Source of the DNA: CAWFKS01 sp963816435
Lineage (GTDB): Bacteria > Pseudomonadota > Alphaproteobacteria > Rhizobiales > Rhizobiaceae
Length of the DNA: 64,000 bases
Direction: 5' to 3'
Assembly (NCBI GenBank): GCA_963816435.1
Contig: CAWFKS010000010.1
Span: 184,352-248,351, forward strand
Part shown: piece after piece, positions 34,684 to 43,298 of the stretch
Position numbering within the stretch: position 1 is the stretch's first letter
Layout of the letters: each line of letters opens with the position of its first letter
Position numbers and translations under genes: made by a program
The notes under the pieces: generated by a model
The model's input: only the letters and a program-made list of their open reading frames with translations
What the model was told of the DNA's origin: nothing
Databases searched by the model: none

Positions 34684-34919
34684 GCGGTCGTCTCCCGGCG
34701 CGGCTCACGCGGCGGCCCCGCCTGTTGCGACAGATATGGCCTGAGGCGCCGCGGCGCAATCTGTTGACGCGCAATTGACCGGCCGTGAGCGCCGCCGCGC
34801 CGCCCGAAACGGCGGCCGGCGAGTGCGTGGGCCGCACCCCTTGGCATCGGCGGCGTTATCGACTAGATCAGCCCCGCCGGCTGGCGTGCCCGACATTGTT
34901 CGCGCGTGCCGGCACCTAA

Positions 34920-35009
34920 GGAGAGGTGGCCGAGTGGTTTAAGGCGCACGCCTGGAACGCGTGTATACGGGAAACCGTATCGAGGGTTCGAATCCCTCTC
35001 TCTCCGCCA
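34920..35009 (+). tRNA. tRNA-Ser (anticodon GGA)
   Basis: 90-nt class II tRNA. Acceptor GGAGAGG pairs with the 3' strand TCTCTCC (last pair G-T). D arm starts at TGGCCGAGTGG; anticodon stem CACGC/GCGTG encloses loop CTGGAAC (anticodon GGA); a long variable arm TACGGGAAACCGTA identifies tRNA-Ser; the T arm is GAGGGTTCGAATCCCTC. CCA is encoded. It reads UCC/UCU. A tyrosine recombinase gene begins 84 nt downstream, so this tRNA is probably the island's integration site. Confidence 0.97.
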
Positions 35010-35092
35010 GCGGATTTTCGACTCTCCGCCATCAGCACACCCCCGATTCCGGCCAGATTGCTGCCCTCCCGCCTCTTTTCGGGAGTCATTCC

Positions 35093-37030
35093 ATGGAGCG
35101 GAAGAGTGGTGTATCGCGCGGGGTATCGTACCGGGTATCGCGGAGCGGGCATGAGGCAACGGCGAAGCCGGTGCAGTCAAGGCGCAGGGGAGCGGGTCCC
35201 TACCTGGTCCGGTCAGGCTCCGTTTACCTGTTCCAGATCAGGGTTCCGAAGGAACTTGGCGGCGGACGCGGAACCCGGCCGGTACGGATCAGCCTTGGAG
35301 CGTGCCCTGCGAAGCGGGCGCGCGTCCTGGCAGACCTGCTGGCCGCCGAGGCGCGGGCGCGCTTCGAACGGATGCGGATGCAGATGATGACGGATGACGA
35401 GAACCGGGCGGGGCAGGCAGGCCAGCAATCAGGAGCGCCTGCAGGCACTTGCGCGGATGAACGCCTCACCGAAGCAGTCGCCGAACTGCGCGGCGAGTTG
35501 AAGACGGCGCTCGCCGTGGTTTCGCAGCCGTTGCCTCGGATGACGCCGGAAGAGGAGACGCGCGCCGACGGCTGGAAAGGGCTCGTCGCGCTGGGCCGCG
35601 AGCTTGCGAAGGGCGATCAGGGCAACCGTCTCGTCATCGACAACGCCGAGGCGATCAGGCAGCCATATGTCGACAAGCTGATGTCGACGGTTTCGCCCTT
35701 GCCGACATGCGAGCCTGCAGCACCTCCGAAAAGTTTTCCGGAGCAAGCGACGCTGCAGGCCGCGACGCCGGTTGCCGCCGCTGCCCCGCATCGGGTTCCG
35801 TCCGACTCAGGTCTCCGGCAGGCTCAGTTCCATTCGGATGCGCAGGCCACCGAGTCGCCCGGTGCAGCAACGCTGGACGACGAGGAGGAAGAGGCGGAGC
35901 AGGACCCTAGGTTCGTGCATCGGCCGCCATCCGGCAAGCCGAGATTCAGCAGGATCGCCAGGAGCTACTTCAAGGGCTGGGAAGACAAGGCGGGCAAGGA
36001 CAACAAGGACGTGCGCAGCGCCCGCCGGAGGGCCGAACTGTTCATCGAACTCATCGGCGACCATCCTGCCGACACCTATACGGGTGCGGATCTGAAGGCT
36101 TACGTCAGGCTGCTGAAGTTCTGGCCGGGCAACAACAACGAGCGTCGCGAGGACTGGACCGCACGCCAGATCATCGACGACAACCGCGAAATGCGGCTGA
36201 AGCCGCTCTCGGTCAACTCGTTGAAGAAGAACTACATCGGGATCGTACGGACGATCATGGCCGAGGGAGCGGTCGACCACGATTTCCGCAACCCCTTTGA
36301 GAAGGTCCGGCTGCGCTATCCCAACACCGCGCGTCCGGCAAAGCCCACGCAGCCGTTGAGCGCGGCAGGCGTCTCCTCGATCTTTCGCACGGGCGTCCAG
36401 AGCGGCCTGCTAGACGAAGCGATGCTTCCGTTGTTGGGATACCTGACCGGACGGAGGCTGAGCCTGCTGATCCACCTTCGGGGCAGTGACTTTCGGGAAA
36501 AATACGCAGGTGTCTGGGTAGCTGAAACCGACGGCATCGTGAAGGTGGACGGAGTCTGGAAGCGCGTCCCGTTCAAGACCGATGCAAGCACCGGCTTTTT
36601 CGTACTGCACGAGTTCCTGTCCGATATTGGCTTCGTGGACTGGGCGCGTAAACAGGGCGACAGCTTCCTGTTTTCCGAAATCATGAAGTTGGAAGATCCC
36701 GGCAAGAGTGCCTCATCCTACATGCAGCGTCTCTACCGCCGGGCCGGCATCGGCCCGGGAAACCGGGAAGTGTTCCACTCGTTCCGATCGGGCAGCATCG
36801 AAGAGATGCGCGACAAGGATGTCGATGCGCGGGACCGGAGACTCCAGGCAGGTCACGCCGTGGGTGACGACGAGCACGACAATTATGGCTTTAAGTCGAT
36901 AAGCGAGACCAGGGCGCGCAAGATGGTCAAGCTGCCGCTCAACCCCGACATTGACTTCTCAGTCTACGAGGGGCTGGACTTCGAGAGCATGGCAAGAAAG
37001 ACAAGGATCAAAGGGAAGCGGAGGGACTAA
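35093..37030 (+). CDS. Tyrosine recombinase / site-specific integrase of a genomic island
   Basis: 645-residue phage-type integrase. The catalytic domain is in the C-terminal half: first Arg in LLGYLTGRRLSLLIHLRG, the H-x-x-R in VFHSFRSGSIEEM, second His in LQAGHAVGDD and the tyrosine nucleophile in HDNYGFKSI. The N-terminal about 320 residues include a DNA-arm region (VPKELGGGRGTRPVRISLGA) and a long acidic linker (DDEEEEAEQDP). The start at 35093 was chosen because an earlier in-frame ATG lies inside the tRNA. Its position next to tRNA-Ser and the change of gene content after it indicate an integrated island. Confidence 0.92.
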   Translation: MERKSGVSRGVSYRVSRSGHEATAKPVQSRRRGAGPYLVRSGSVYLFQIRVPKELGGGRGTRPVRISLGACPAKRARVLADLLAAEARARFERMRMQMMTDDENRAGQAGQQSGAPAGTCADERLTEAVAELRGELKTALAVVSQPLPRMTPEEETRADGWKGLVALGRELAKGDQGNRLVIDNAEAIRQPYVDKLMSTVSPLPTCEPAAPPKSFPEQATLQAATPVAAAAPHRVPSDSGLRQAQFHSDAQATESPGAATLDDEEEEAEQDPRFVHRPPSGKPRFSRIARSYFKGWEDKAGKDNKDVRSARRRAELFIELIGDHPADTYTGADLKAYVRLLKFWPGNNNERREDWTARQIIDDNREMRLKPLSVNSLKKNYIGIVRTIMAEGAVDHDFRNPFEKVRLRYPNTARPAKPTQPLSAAGVSSIFRTGVQSGLLDEAMLPLLGYLTGRRLSLLIHLRGSDFREKYAGVWVAETDGIVKVDGVWKRVPFKTDASTGFFVLHEFLSDIGFVDWARKQGDSFLFSEIMKLEDPGKSASSYMQRLYRRAGIGPGNREVFHSFRSGSIEEMRDKDVDARDRRLQAGHAVGDDEHDNYGFKSISETRARKMVKLPLNPDIDFSVYEGLDFESMARKTRIKGKRRD

Positions 37031-37445
37031 TGGTCTGGGAACTACCGTGTGCTTCTCGAGCCGACATAGCCGCGACACGCGCCTTGGTGTTCAGAACGCG
37101 AAAGCTGACACTGTTGCCCGGTCAGTGGTGCCGGCGCTCGATGTCTACGGAGGGGAACCACTGCAGAGTTTGGGGGACCGTGGAGCTGGGCTGCAAATCC
37201 TTCATCGCAACCTGACCCGTTCTCTGGGAGGCTAGAACGGGGCCGACGGCGGACGGTCCGGTTCCGAGGGACGCCCGGCGGTAAGCTGCCGTTCTGTGTC
37301 CGCCCCCATGCCAGCCCTTCATGGCCCCCGGCGAGTCCTTGAGAGCCGACCTTCGCTACCTGACTACGATCCTGTTTCAGACGAGTCAGGGAACGCATTT
37401 CTGGCCCCAGCCTTTTGTACATGTCCACCAGGCGCGGCGGCGATC
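37031..37445 (+). other. Intergenic stretch after the integrase, no convincing gene
   Basis: About 415 bp without a supported gene. Short open frames exist on both strands (for example minus 37122-37322) but none has a ribosome site or recognisable domain. The sequence looks like decayed coding DNA of an island. The upstream leader of the MFS gene is included here. Confidence 0.4.
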
Positions 37446-38612
37446 GTGAAAGCTCGAAACAGAATTGCGGCCGTCGGGCTCGTCGCCACAGCAGTGGCCT
37501 TCGGGCCGGGACGCATGGCCTATGGGCTATTCCTTCCTCAGTTGAAGGAAGAGTTTTCCTTTGGCACCGGCGTGGCTGGCGGCATCGCGAGTTTCGCATT
37601 TGCCGCGTTCTTTCTCGGGCTCCTCCTAACCGGCTGGCTGACGTCCCGTTTGGGGCCGCGAGCGCCTGTCCTCGTCGGCGGTTGCGTTGCCACGGTGGGT
37701 TTCGCCCTCGCGGCAGTTTCGTCCAGCCTGGTCTTGGTCAGCCTCGGAGTGGCCGTCGCCTCCGCCAGCGCGGGCTTCGCCTGGACCCCGTTCAACAGCA
37801 TCACCGAACATGCCGTGGCAGATCGCTACCAGAAGCACGTCCTGTCGCTCGTCAGCACGGGAACGGCGTTCGGCATTATCGTCGCCGGGCTGCTGGCTCT
37901 TGGAGTCGCCGCTCTCGGGCAGTCCTGGCGTGTCGCGTGGTGGGCTTTCGCCGCCATAGGCATTGGTGCAGTCCTCGCCCCCATTCTTCTCCTGCGCAAC
38001 AGTGACGAACCCGCTGAGCAGGCTCCTATGGACATGCCGCAGGTTCTCGGACGGCTGCGTTCTCACGCGGCCTTTCCACTCTATGGTCTCGCGTTCTCCT
38101 TTGGGGCGACCAACGGTACCTATCTGTCCTATTGGATCGAGCACGTGACCCAATCCGGTGGGCTTGCCGGCCTGTCTCTCCAATTGACCGGCCCCGTTCT
38201 GTTCGTGGCTTTCGGACTGGCTGGTTTTTTGGGCCTTCTCACGGGCTACGTCGAAAAGAAGATCGGCCTTCGCGCCTTGCTTCTGGCGCTGTTCGCCAGT
38301 TCGGGCGCCTCGCTGATGATGCTGGCATATCTGCCGGATAGCTGGGCAGCCGCTGTAGTATCCGCCGCTTTGCAAGGCATTTGCCTGATGGCGCTCAGCG
38401 CGACCTTCTCGTTCTGGAGCGAGCGCCTGTTTCCAGACATCGAGACGACCGGCTTCACCGCCGTCCTCATGATCTATGCACTGGGCAATGTCATTGCTCC
38501 GCCGCTGGCCGGATTAGTGAGCTCCGGACTGGGGCTCGGCGATACGATTGGTCTTTTCGGCCTTCTGTCTTTCGCCTCCCTGTCCTTGGTTCGTGAGGTA
38601 AGGGAGACTTGA
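37446..38612 (+). CDS. YbfB/YjiJ-type MFS transporter
   Basis: 388-residue major facilitator with about twelve helices. The conserved N-terminal segment AFGPGRMAYGLFLPQLKEEF and helix-5 region GFAWTPFNSI are typical of the YbfB/YjiJ group of putative efflux carriers. The start is uncertain: GTG 37446 gives the helix directly after a short basic leader (KARNRI); an ATG at 37296 would add 50 residues that look non-coding. Lower GC than the chromosome genes around it, in keeping with island DNA. The substrate is unknown. Confidence 0.8.
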   Translation: MKARNRIAAVGLVATAVAFGPGRMAYGLFLPQLKEEFSFGTGVAGGIASFAFAAFFLGLLLTGWLTSRLGPRAPVLVGGCVATVGFALAAVSSSLVLVSLGVAVASASAGFAWTPFNSITEHAVADRYQKHVLSLVSTGTAFGIIVAGLLALGVAALGQSWRVAWWAFAAIGIGAVLAPILLLRNSDEPAEQAPMDMPQVLGRLRSHAAFPLYGLAFSFGATNGTYLSYWIEHVTQSGGLAGLSLQLTGPVLFVAFGLAGFLGLLTGYVEKKIGLRALLLALFASSGASLMMLAYLPDSWAAAVVSAALQGICLMALSATFSFWSERLFPDIETTGFTAVLMIYALGNVIAPPLAGLVSSGLGLGDTIGLFGLLSFASLSLVREVRET

Positions 38613-38891
38613 GAAGGAACTAGAGACGTTGGGAAATGGAACCGAACGCCGTTCCAAACCGAGCTCAAGTGGAACGTCCGCCTGACAAGGTCTGGCCCCT
38701 GATCGGACTGGCAGGAGCCGACCTCTTGCCTCCGTTCGGAGTATCCCCCGGCCGCCCGAAAAGTGCCTTTCGAAAGCATCCGGATTTCGGCTCGAACGAG
38801 GGCCGGATACAGACTGTCCGGTTGCGGACATAGGCCTGCCGAAACAGACAGGAATCCACGCAGCTAGCATTGCAGGTTTCGGAATCAGCTC

Positions 38892-39377
38892 TCAAATCCA
38901 GCGTCGGACGCGGGCACAGTAGACTTCGTAGCCCGCACCGAACGCCTGACGCATCGACGCTTCTTCAAAGGGAATGACGATATTGTTCAGGATTACCACA
39001 GGGATGATCAGAAAAAGCAGCGGCCAGACGGAAGTCGCGAGCAGGCAGCCTCCAAAATAGATGAGCACGATCCCGAGATACATTGGATTGCGGCTAAGCC
39101 GATAGATACCCCTTTGCAGAAATGCCCGCGGGGTAGCGAACGGGTTGAGCGTCGTGCGGCGAGCAAGGAAAGTGGCGGCGAGTGCAGGGCCACAGATTAC
39201 CCCAGTGATCAGGGCGAAAATGCCAAGCGCTTGTCGGCCGGGGAACTCGGCCACGGTGAACGGCGCAAAGTGCTGAACTGACATTCCCGCACCGAAGGCC
39301 AATCCAAAGAAGAAGGGTGGAGGTAGCAAAAACAAACGCGAGGGACGAACGGGGACAGAGATATCGGATATAGCCAT
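38892..39377 (-). CDS. Isoprenylcysteine/phospholipid-type membrane methyltransferase family protein
   Basis: 161-residue membrane protein with about four helices. The C-terminal motif RGIYRLSRNPMYLGIVLIYF near residues 95-114 followed by NNIVIPFEEASMRQAFGAGY is the SAM-binding signature of the ICMT/PEMT-like family (RHPxY-xxxxE). The prokaryotic members methylate lipids or small molecules; many are uncharacterised. CAGGAGATC lies directly before the ATG. Convergent with the MFS transporter, same strand as the SnoaL-like gene. Confidence 0.83.
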   Translation of the reverse strand: MAISDISVPVRPSRLFLLPPPFFFGLAFGAGMSVQHFAPFTVAEFPGRQALGIFALITGVICGPALAATFLARRTTLNPFATPRAFLQRGIYRLSRNPMYLGIVLIYFGGCLLATSVWPLLFLIIPVVILNNIVIPFEEASMRQAFGAGYEVYCARVRRWI

Positions 39378-39546
39378 CGTGATCTCCTGGGGTGAAATAG
39401 GCGGCACATTGCCTTGTCAAGATTCGCGGAGCTCTTGGAAGCGTCCGGCCACAGATACTGCGAGCCGATCTCCAGCGTTGAACCAACCGAAAAGAAAATT
39501 CCCGTTGCGGTCCCCGCTCTCCGGGCGGAACCCGCGACCGGCGGGA

Positions 39547-39972
39547 TCAGATGGCCTGCGATCTAGCGCCAGGGAGCACCCCGATCTGGATCATCAGCCC
39601 GACCTGGTCGGCGATGCCCCAGTGCTCGACGGCAATCCCGTCCTCGAATCTGAGGATGTCGATCACGTCGACCTCGACAGCCTTGCCACTTGGCGGATTG
39701 CCCAACACCGAGCCGGTGTTGATCCCGCGTGCACGATTGCGGGTCCACACGATATTCCCCGCCACCGCGACGTCGTCAACGGTGAGCGAGAAATTGGACA
39801 TCCACCGGTGCAGGGTGCTCGCCACCGCCCATGCCCCGTCGCGGCCATCGCCATTGCCACGTTGATGCTCCACGCAATTGTCTGCCATAAGCTCGTCCAA
39901 TACCGAGCGGTCGGCCTGCCCGATGCCTATCTCGACGAGGCGGCGGGCACGGTCTGCAAGGTCATAGGTCAT
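39547..39972 (-). CDS. SnoaL/NTF2-like ester cyclase family protein
   Basis: 141-residue cone-shaped NTF2-like protein: LDELMADNCVEHQRGNGDGR at the start, FSLTVDDVAVAGNIVWTRNR in the centre, and DILRFEDGIAVEHWGIADQ at the end, which are the classic SnoaL-like elements with the His/Asp pair. Enzymatic activity is not certain. It is divergent from the TetR gene across a 57-bp region containing an inverted repeat, and so is probably repressed by it. Confidence 0.85.
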   Translation of the reverse strand: MTYDLADRARRLVEIGIGQADRSVLDELMADNCVEHQRGNGDGRDGAWAVASTLHRWMSNFSLTVDDVAVAGNIVWTRNRARGINTGSVLGNPPSGKAVEVDVIDILRFEDGIAVEHWGIADQVGLMIQIGVLPGARSQAI

Positions 39973-39997
39973 CTTGGATGATCCCCATTAAAGTTGA

Positions 39998-40025
39998 ACT
40001 CTATCTGAATAGAGTGGTACTCTAT
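39998..40025. promoter_or_regulatory. Inverted repeat in the divergent TetR promoter region
   Basis: ACTCTAT-CTGA-ATAGAGT (39998-40015), a perfect 7-bp inverted repeat, plus a third half-site ACTCTAT at 40019-40025 just before the regulator's ATG. It lies between the divergent SnoaL-like and TetR genes, the expected operator position. Confidence 0.7.
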
Positions 40026-40029
40026 CAAA

Positions 40030-40650
40030 ATGCGAGATGTCAATCCCAAGCTTGAGGCAAGGCGGAAGACGCTGCGGGAAGAGCACGCCCAAATCACCCG
40101 CCAACGGATTGCGGCGGCCGCGCGCCAACTTTTCGCGCGCGATGGCTATGCAGCGACCAAGCTGGCTGAAATCGCAGCGGAAGCCGGTGTTGCCGTGCAG
40201 ACTGTCTATGCGGTCTACGGCTCGAAGGCGGGCATCCTCGATGCGCTGCGCGAAAGCGTGTTGACCCAACCGGAGGCACAGGCCTTCTACAGGGAGGCCA
40301 TGGCTGCCGACTCCACAGCGCGGCGTATCGAACTGTTTGCACGGTCAATCCGCTGGCGTTGGGAACGTTCGGCCGACGTAACAGCGATCTTCCGTGACGC
40401 AGGGACAGCGGATGCCAGAATCCGTACCGGCCTTGCCGCAACGCTCGAACAACGGCGGCGGGGAATCCGCGCCTTGGCGGAACGGCTGGAAGGCGACCTT
40501 CGACCGGGGCTCAATGTCGATGTTGCCTCGGCGGTTCTTGACGCCCTCAGCCTTGCGGAGGTCTATGCAGAACTGGTTGAGGTGCAGGGCTGGACTCCGG
40601 AAAACTACGAGACGTGGCTCGCCGCGGCGATTGCGCGCGAGCTCCTCTGA
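40030..40650 (+). CDS. TetR/AcrR family transcriptional regulator
   Basis: 206-residue regulator. The HTH spans about residues 23-66: ITRQRIAAAARQLFARDGYA, TKLAEIAAEAGVAVQTVYAV, YGSKAGILDAL. The helical C-terminal domain contains a central SIRWRWERSADVTAIFRDAG and the closing helix ENYETWLAAAIAREL. Directly adjacent to the ACTCTAT repeats, so autoregulation and control of the divergent SnoaL-like gene are likely. The inducer is unknown. Confidence 0.9.
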   Translation: MRDVNPKLEARRKTLREEHAQITRQRIAAAARQLFARDGYAATKLAEIAAEAGVAVQTVYAVYGSKAGILDALRESVLTQPEAQAFYREAMAADSTARRIELFARSIRWRWERSADVTAIFRDAGTADARIRTGLAATLEQRRRGIRALAERLEGDLRPGLNVDVASAVLDALSLAEVYAELVEVQGWTPENYETWLAAAIARELL

Positions 40651-41326
40651 GCGCGTCGACCTACCAATCTGCTGCCCGCTTTCCGATCCGCGGTGGAGCA
40701 AAGCCAATGTCCGCGTTGAGTCAGCGACAAGACTGCCGACATAGTCTGAAACGAAGGCGCGTAGCTGCCATCGACGCTGTTCTGAACCAACGGCAGCTTT
40801 CCGGCGAAAATCGCGACCACTCGAACGACTGAGATGGGGGCGCTAAGCAGCCGTTCAGCGAACGCAATGCGTATCTGCCTGGAATCCGCTGTCGCCGATG
40901 CGGAAAACTTTTCCTTCGCTGCGGAATAGGCGGCCGAAGACGGGCTGAGGGGCCATATCCGCGCTCGGTGGCGCGTCTTCGGCGAGAGCAGCTATGCACA
41001 AGTGTTCGCGCTTCTGCGGGGCGTTCCCTGCCCCCTCCCTGCGTCGATTCGAAAGCACTTCCAAGATATGGCGGACGCGCAGGATCGGGGAAGACCTTGA
41101 TCTCCGTAATGAAGGTGATGATTATCATGTGGTCAGATGTCGCAGTAGAGGCCACTGGTTGTCCACTAGACACGGCTCTGAACATTATTGTTCTAGTATT
41201 CGTCGACTTGTTGAGATCGTTTGAATTTTGGCGTCGCTTCCATCCTCCGCATTTTCGGGTTACAATGCTGTTGTCGCTTCACGAATACACGTGACGACTT
41301 TGTTTCAGCAGAAGGACATCATTTCG
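40651..41326 (+). other. 676-bp region of decayed or non-coding sequence
   Basis: No supported gene. Minus-strand stretches such as GRLFRSEGKVFRIGDSGF and LPLVQNSVDGSYAPSFQTM are open over short distances but broken by stops and lack a recognisable domain. They resemble remnant sequence seen between island genes. The last 150 bp are AT-richer than the surroundings (TTATTGTTCTAGTATTC near 41181-41197) and probably hold the promoter of the 41327 gene. Confidence 0.35.
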
Positions 41327-42607
41327 ATGGAAAACATCAACTCGCGCATCGAAGCCGAGACCGAAACCGACGCTTCCGAATCCGCGCCCGCACGTGAGGC
41401 AGCGGCCGAAACCAACCCGGTGCTGCCGCAGCAGGTGGGAGCCGATGCTTCCGAGCCAGCGTCGGCAGGCGAAGTGATTGCAAAGGAGGGCGAAAGTGGC
41501 GAGCCGGAGAACGGCGAGGTCGACCCGGTGGCCAGCCTTTCCCCGGAACAGCGCGCCCGTATCGAGAAGGCGGAGAAGCGCCTGCGGGCGATTGCCCGCA
41601 AGTCGACCGATGAAGCCTTCGAGACCGGCATCGAGCTGGCCGAGATCAGGAGCTGCTACGGGGAGGACGAAGGCGGCTGGAAAGCCTGGGTTAAATTAAG
41701 GGGCGAGATGAACATGCGCACCGCCGGCAACTACATCTCGTTGCCGACGAAGCTCGGTGCCTACCGGAAGCGGGCAGTCGCGAACCGGGTGCCGTCTGCC
41801 GCGCTCTACGCGATCGCAAATGCCGACCCGGAAGTGATCGAGGAAGTGATGGCGCGCTACGAAAGCGGTTCGCGCCCGACCGTCAGCGAGGTCAAGGCAA
41901 TCGCCAACGGCAGCGCGCCGGCCAGGCAGGAGGAAGCTGCTGATCCGGCTGACGTCGGAGGCCTTGCCGGCCTGCGAGCGTTGGGTGTCGACAAGGTCAA
42001 GGTCGGGACCAAGGTCTTCGGCGACAGGATCGGCGGCATCCTCAACGCGATCGAACCTGCTTTGGAGCCCCACTGGCGCGGCAAACGGGTCAGCAAGTCC
42101 GCCCTTGCGAAGGCTGTCCAGTTCGAGGCGCGTCGGGCACGCACCGAACTGGAAAGCGTCGCAGTCTTCGTCGAGCCGAACGACCACGGGCCCTCGTGGA
42201 ACGTCCACCCCGTCCTGTTCCCGGCGGGCAGCGGCTGGCGGAAGGTCTCGGAGACCCTTTATCGGCTCGGCGGCATCGAGACCTGGCCGGCAGCCGACAA
42301 GGTCGGATCCTGGCTCGCCGACGAGGTGATCCCGACGCTCGAGTGGGCGACCGGGCGGAAGTCGAAGTCGCACGAGCCCGACGAGGAGACCGAACCGACG
42401 GCAGAGGTCAAGCCTGCCGCGCGTGCGAAGACCAAGCCGGAAGCGAAGGCCAAGCCGAAACGCAAGGCCAAGTCGGAGTCTGGCGCGGCTTCGAAGTCTG
42501 CGAGCAGGAGGACCGGTCCGGCCGTGTCCGAGAGCGGCAAGTCCAAGCTGCCAAGCGGCTTCGGCTACGTGAAGTTCCCGGACGGCACCGAGGGAATCAC
42601 CTTCTGA
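41327..42607 (+). CDS. DUF3102/ParB-like DNA-associated protein of the island
   Basis: 426-residue protein. Residues 1-75 are acidic and Ala/Glu-rich. Residues about 83-190 resemble DUF3102/ParB-type helical domains of plasmids: ETGIELAEIRSCYGEDEGGW (a long-helix start), MNMRTAGNYISLPTKLGAYR and SGSRPTVSEVKAIANG. A second conserved-looking region (about 215-345) contains KVFGDRIGGILNAIEPALEP and WLADEVIPTLEWATGR. The tail (350-405) is Lys/Ala-rich, as in nucleic-acid-binding proteins. First gene of the unidirectional cassette; a terminator follows it. A regulator or partition-like role is inference. Confidence 0.65.
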   Translation: MENINSRIEAETETDASESAPAREAAAETNPVLPQQVGADASEPASAGEVIAKEGESGEPENGEVDPVASLSPEQRARIEKAEKRLRAIARKSTDEAFETGIELAEIRSCYGEDEGGWKAWVKLRGEMNMRTAGNYISLPTKLGAYRKRAVANRVPSAALYAIANADPEVIEEVMARYESGSRPTVSEVKAIANGSAPARQEEAADPADVGGLAGLRALGVDKVKVGTKVFGDRIGGILNAIEPALEPHWRGKRVSKSALAKAVQFEARRARTELESVAVFVEPNDHGPSWNVHPVLFPAGSGWRKVSETLYRLGGIETWPAADKVGSWLADEVIPTLEWATGRKSKSHEPDEETEPTAEVKPAARAKTKPEAKAKPKRKAKSESGAASKSASRRTGPAVSESGKSKLPSGFGYVKFPDGTEGITF

Positions 42608-42634
42608 CAGGACCGACATCGGTTCCTGCCCCGA

Positions 42635-42663
42635 CCCCCGCCGGAAACGGCGGGGGTTTTGTT
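42635..42663 (+). terminator. Intrinsic terminator after the DUF3102-like gene
   Basis: Stem CCCCCGCCG / CGGCGGGGG with GAAA tetraloop (42635-42656), followed by TTTTGTTTT. Nearly ideal rho-independent terminator 27 bp after the stop codon at 42607. Confidence 0.92.
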
Positions 42664-42881
42664 TTGGGATTTGAAGCCGCGCGTCAGGGTCAGCTCGGAC
42701 GTTCGGCGAGCCCGCCGTTAACCATGCGATCGCTTCGGCAAGGAAGGGCTCTTGGGATCCGTTCTGGATCCGTTCATGTTGCGGCTGTTCCGGTCAGCCC
42801 CGGAACGAAGTCGGCCTCCGAAGGTGCGCGAACACCGACGGAGGCCTGACCCTCAACCTTTGTAAGGAAAGGAATCGGGCT

Positions 42882-43088
42882 ATGACGACCATTACCAAGA
42901 CGCCGCGAACGCGGGAAGACAAGCGCGAAGCCGAGCGCAAGGCCGAGCGGGAAGCCAGGCGGCGGCGCGCGGCACTCAGCAGGCATCTGTCGACGGTGTT
43001 CGGCGGCGTGCTGGCCGGGCTGGAGCACCGCCCGGCAGCGGATGCCTCGTCCGGCAAGCCGGACCGGCAGCGCACTTCGGCCGCCTGA
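42882..43088 (+). CDS. Small basic protein, unknown function
   Basis: 68-residue protein beginning at ATG 42882, with AAGGAAAGG 10-18 nt upstream. The N-terminal half is a charged helix dominated by Arg, Lys, Glu and Ala (TREDKREAERKAEREARRRR), then a short hydrophobic part LSTVFGGVLAGLEH and a polar tail. It could be a nucleic-acid- or protein-binding adaptor. Same direction as the cassette genes. No family recognised. Confidence 0.5.
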   Translation: MTTITKTPRTREDKREAERKAEREARRRRAALSRHLSTVFGGVLAGLEHRPAADASSGKPDRQRTSAA

Positions 43089-43298
43089 GCGGCCGGGCTT
43101 CAAAACACAAGAGACCACCACAACAACCACCGGGAACGGCATGGCCGGTGACCTGCGCGGCAAGACGCGGGCACCGGAGCCGGTCCGGCGACGTCGCCCG
43201 GCCGGGGGAAGAGACGCTTCGTGCGCCCTGCTCCCGGTTGGCGGCCGCCGCCGCGCCGCTGATGCTGTCCGGTCCCGATCATCAGGGAATTACCGCAC

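Noticed and set aside
34961..35092. Upstream extension of the integrase reading frame to an ATG at 34961
   Set aside because: That ATG lies inside the tRNA-Ser gene. The protein sequence before residue 45 is tRNA-derived.
40721..41185. 154-residue minus-strand ORF as a gene
   Set aside because: No ribosome site, biased Arg/Ser/Pro composition and no domain. The region looks degenerate.
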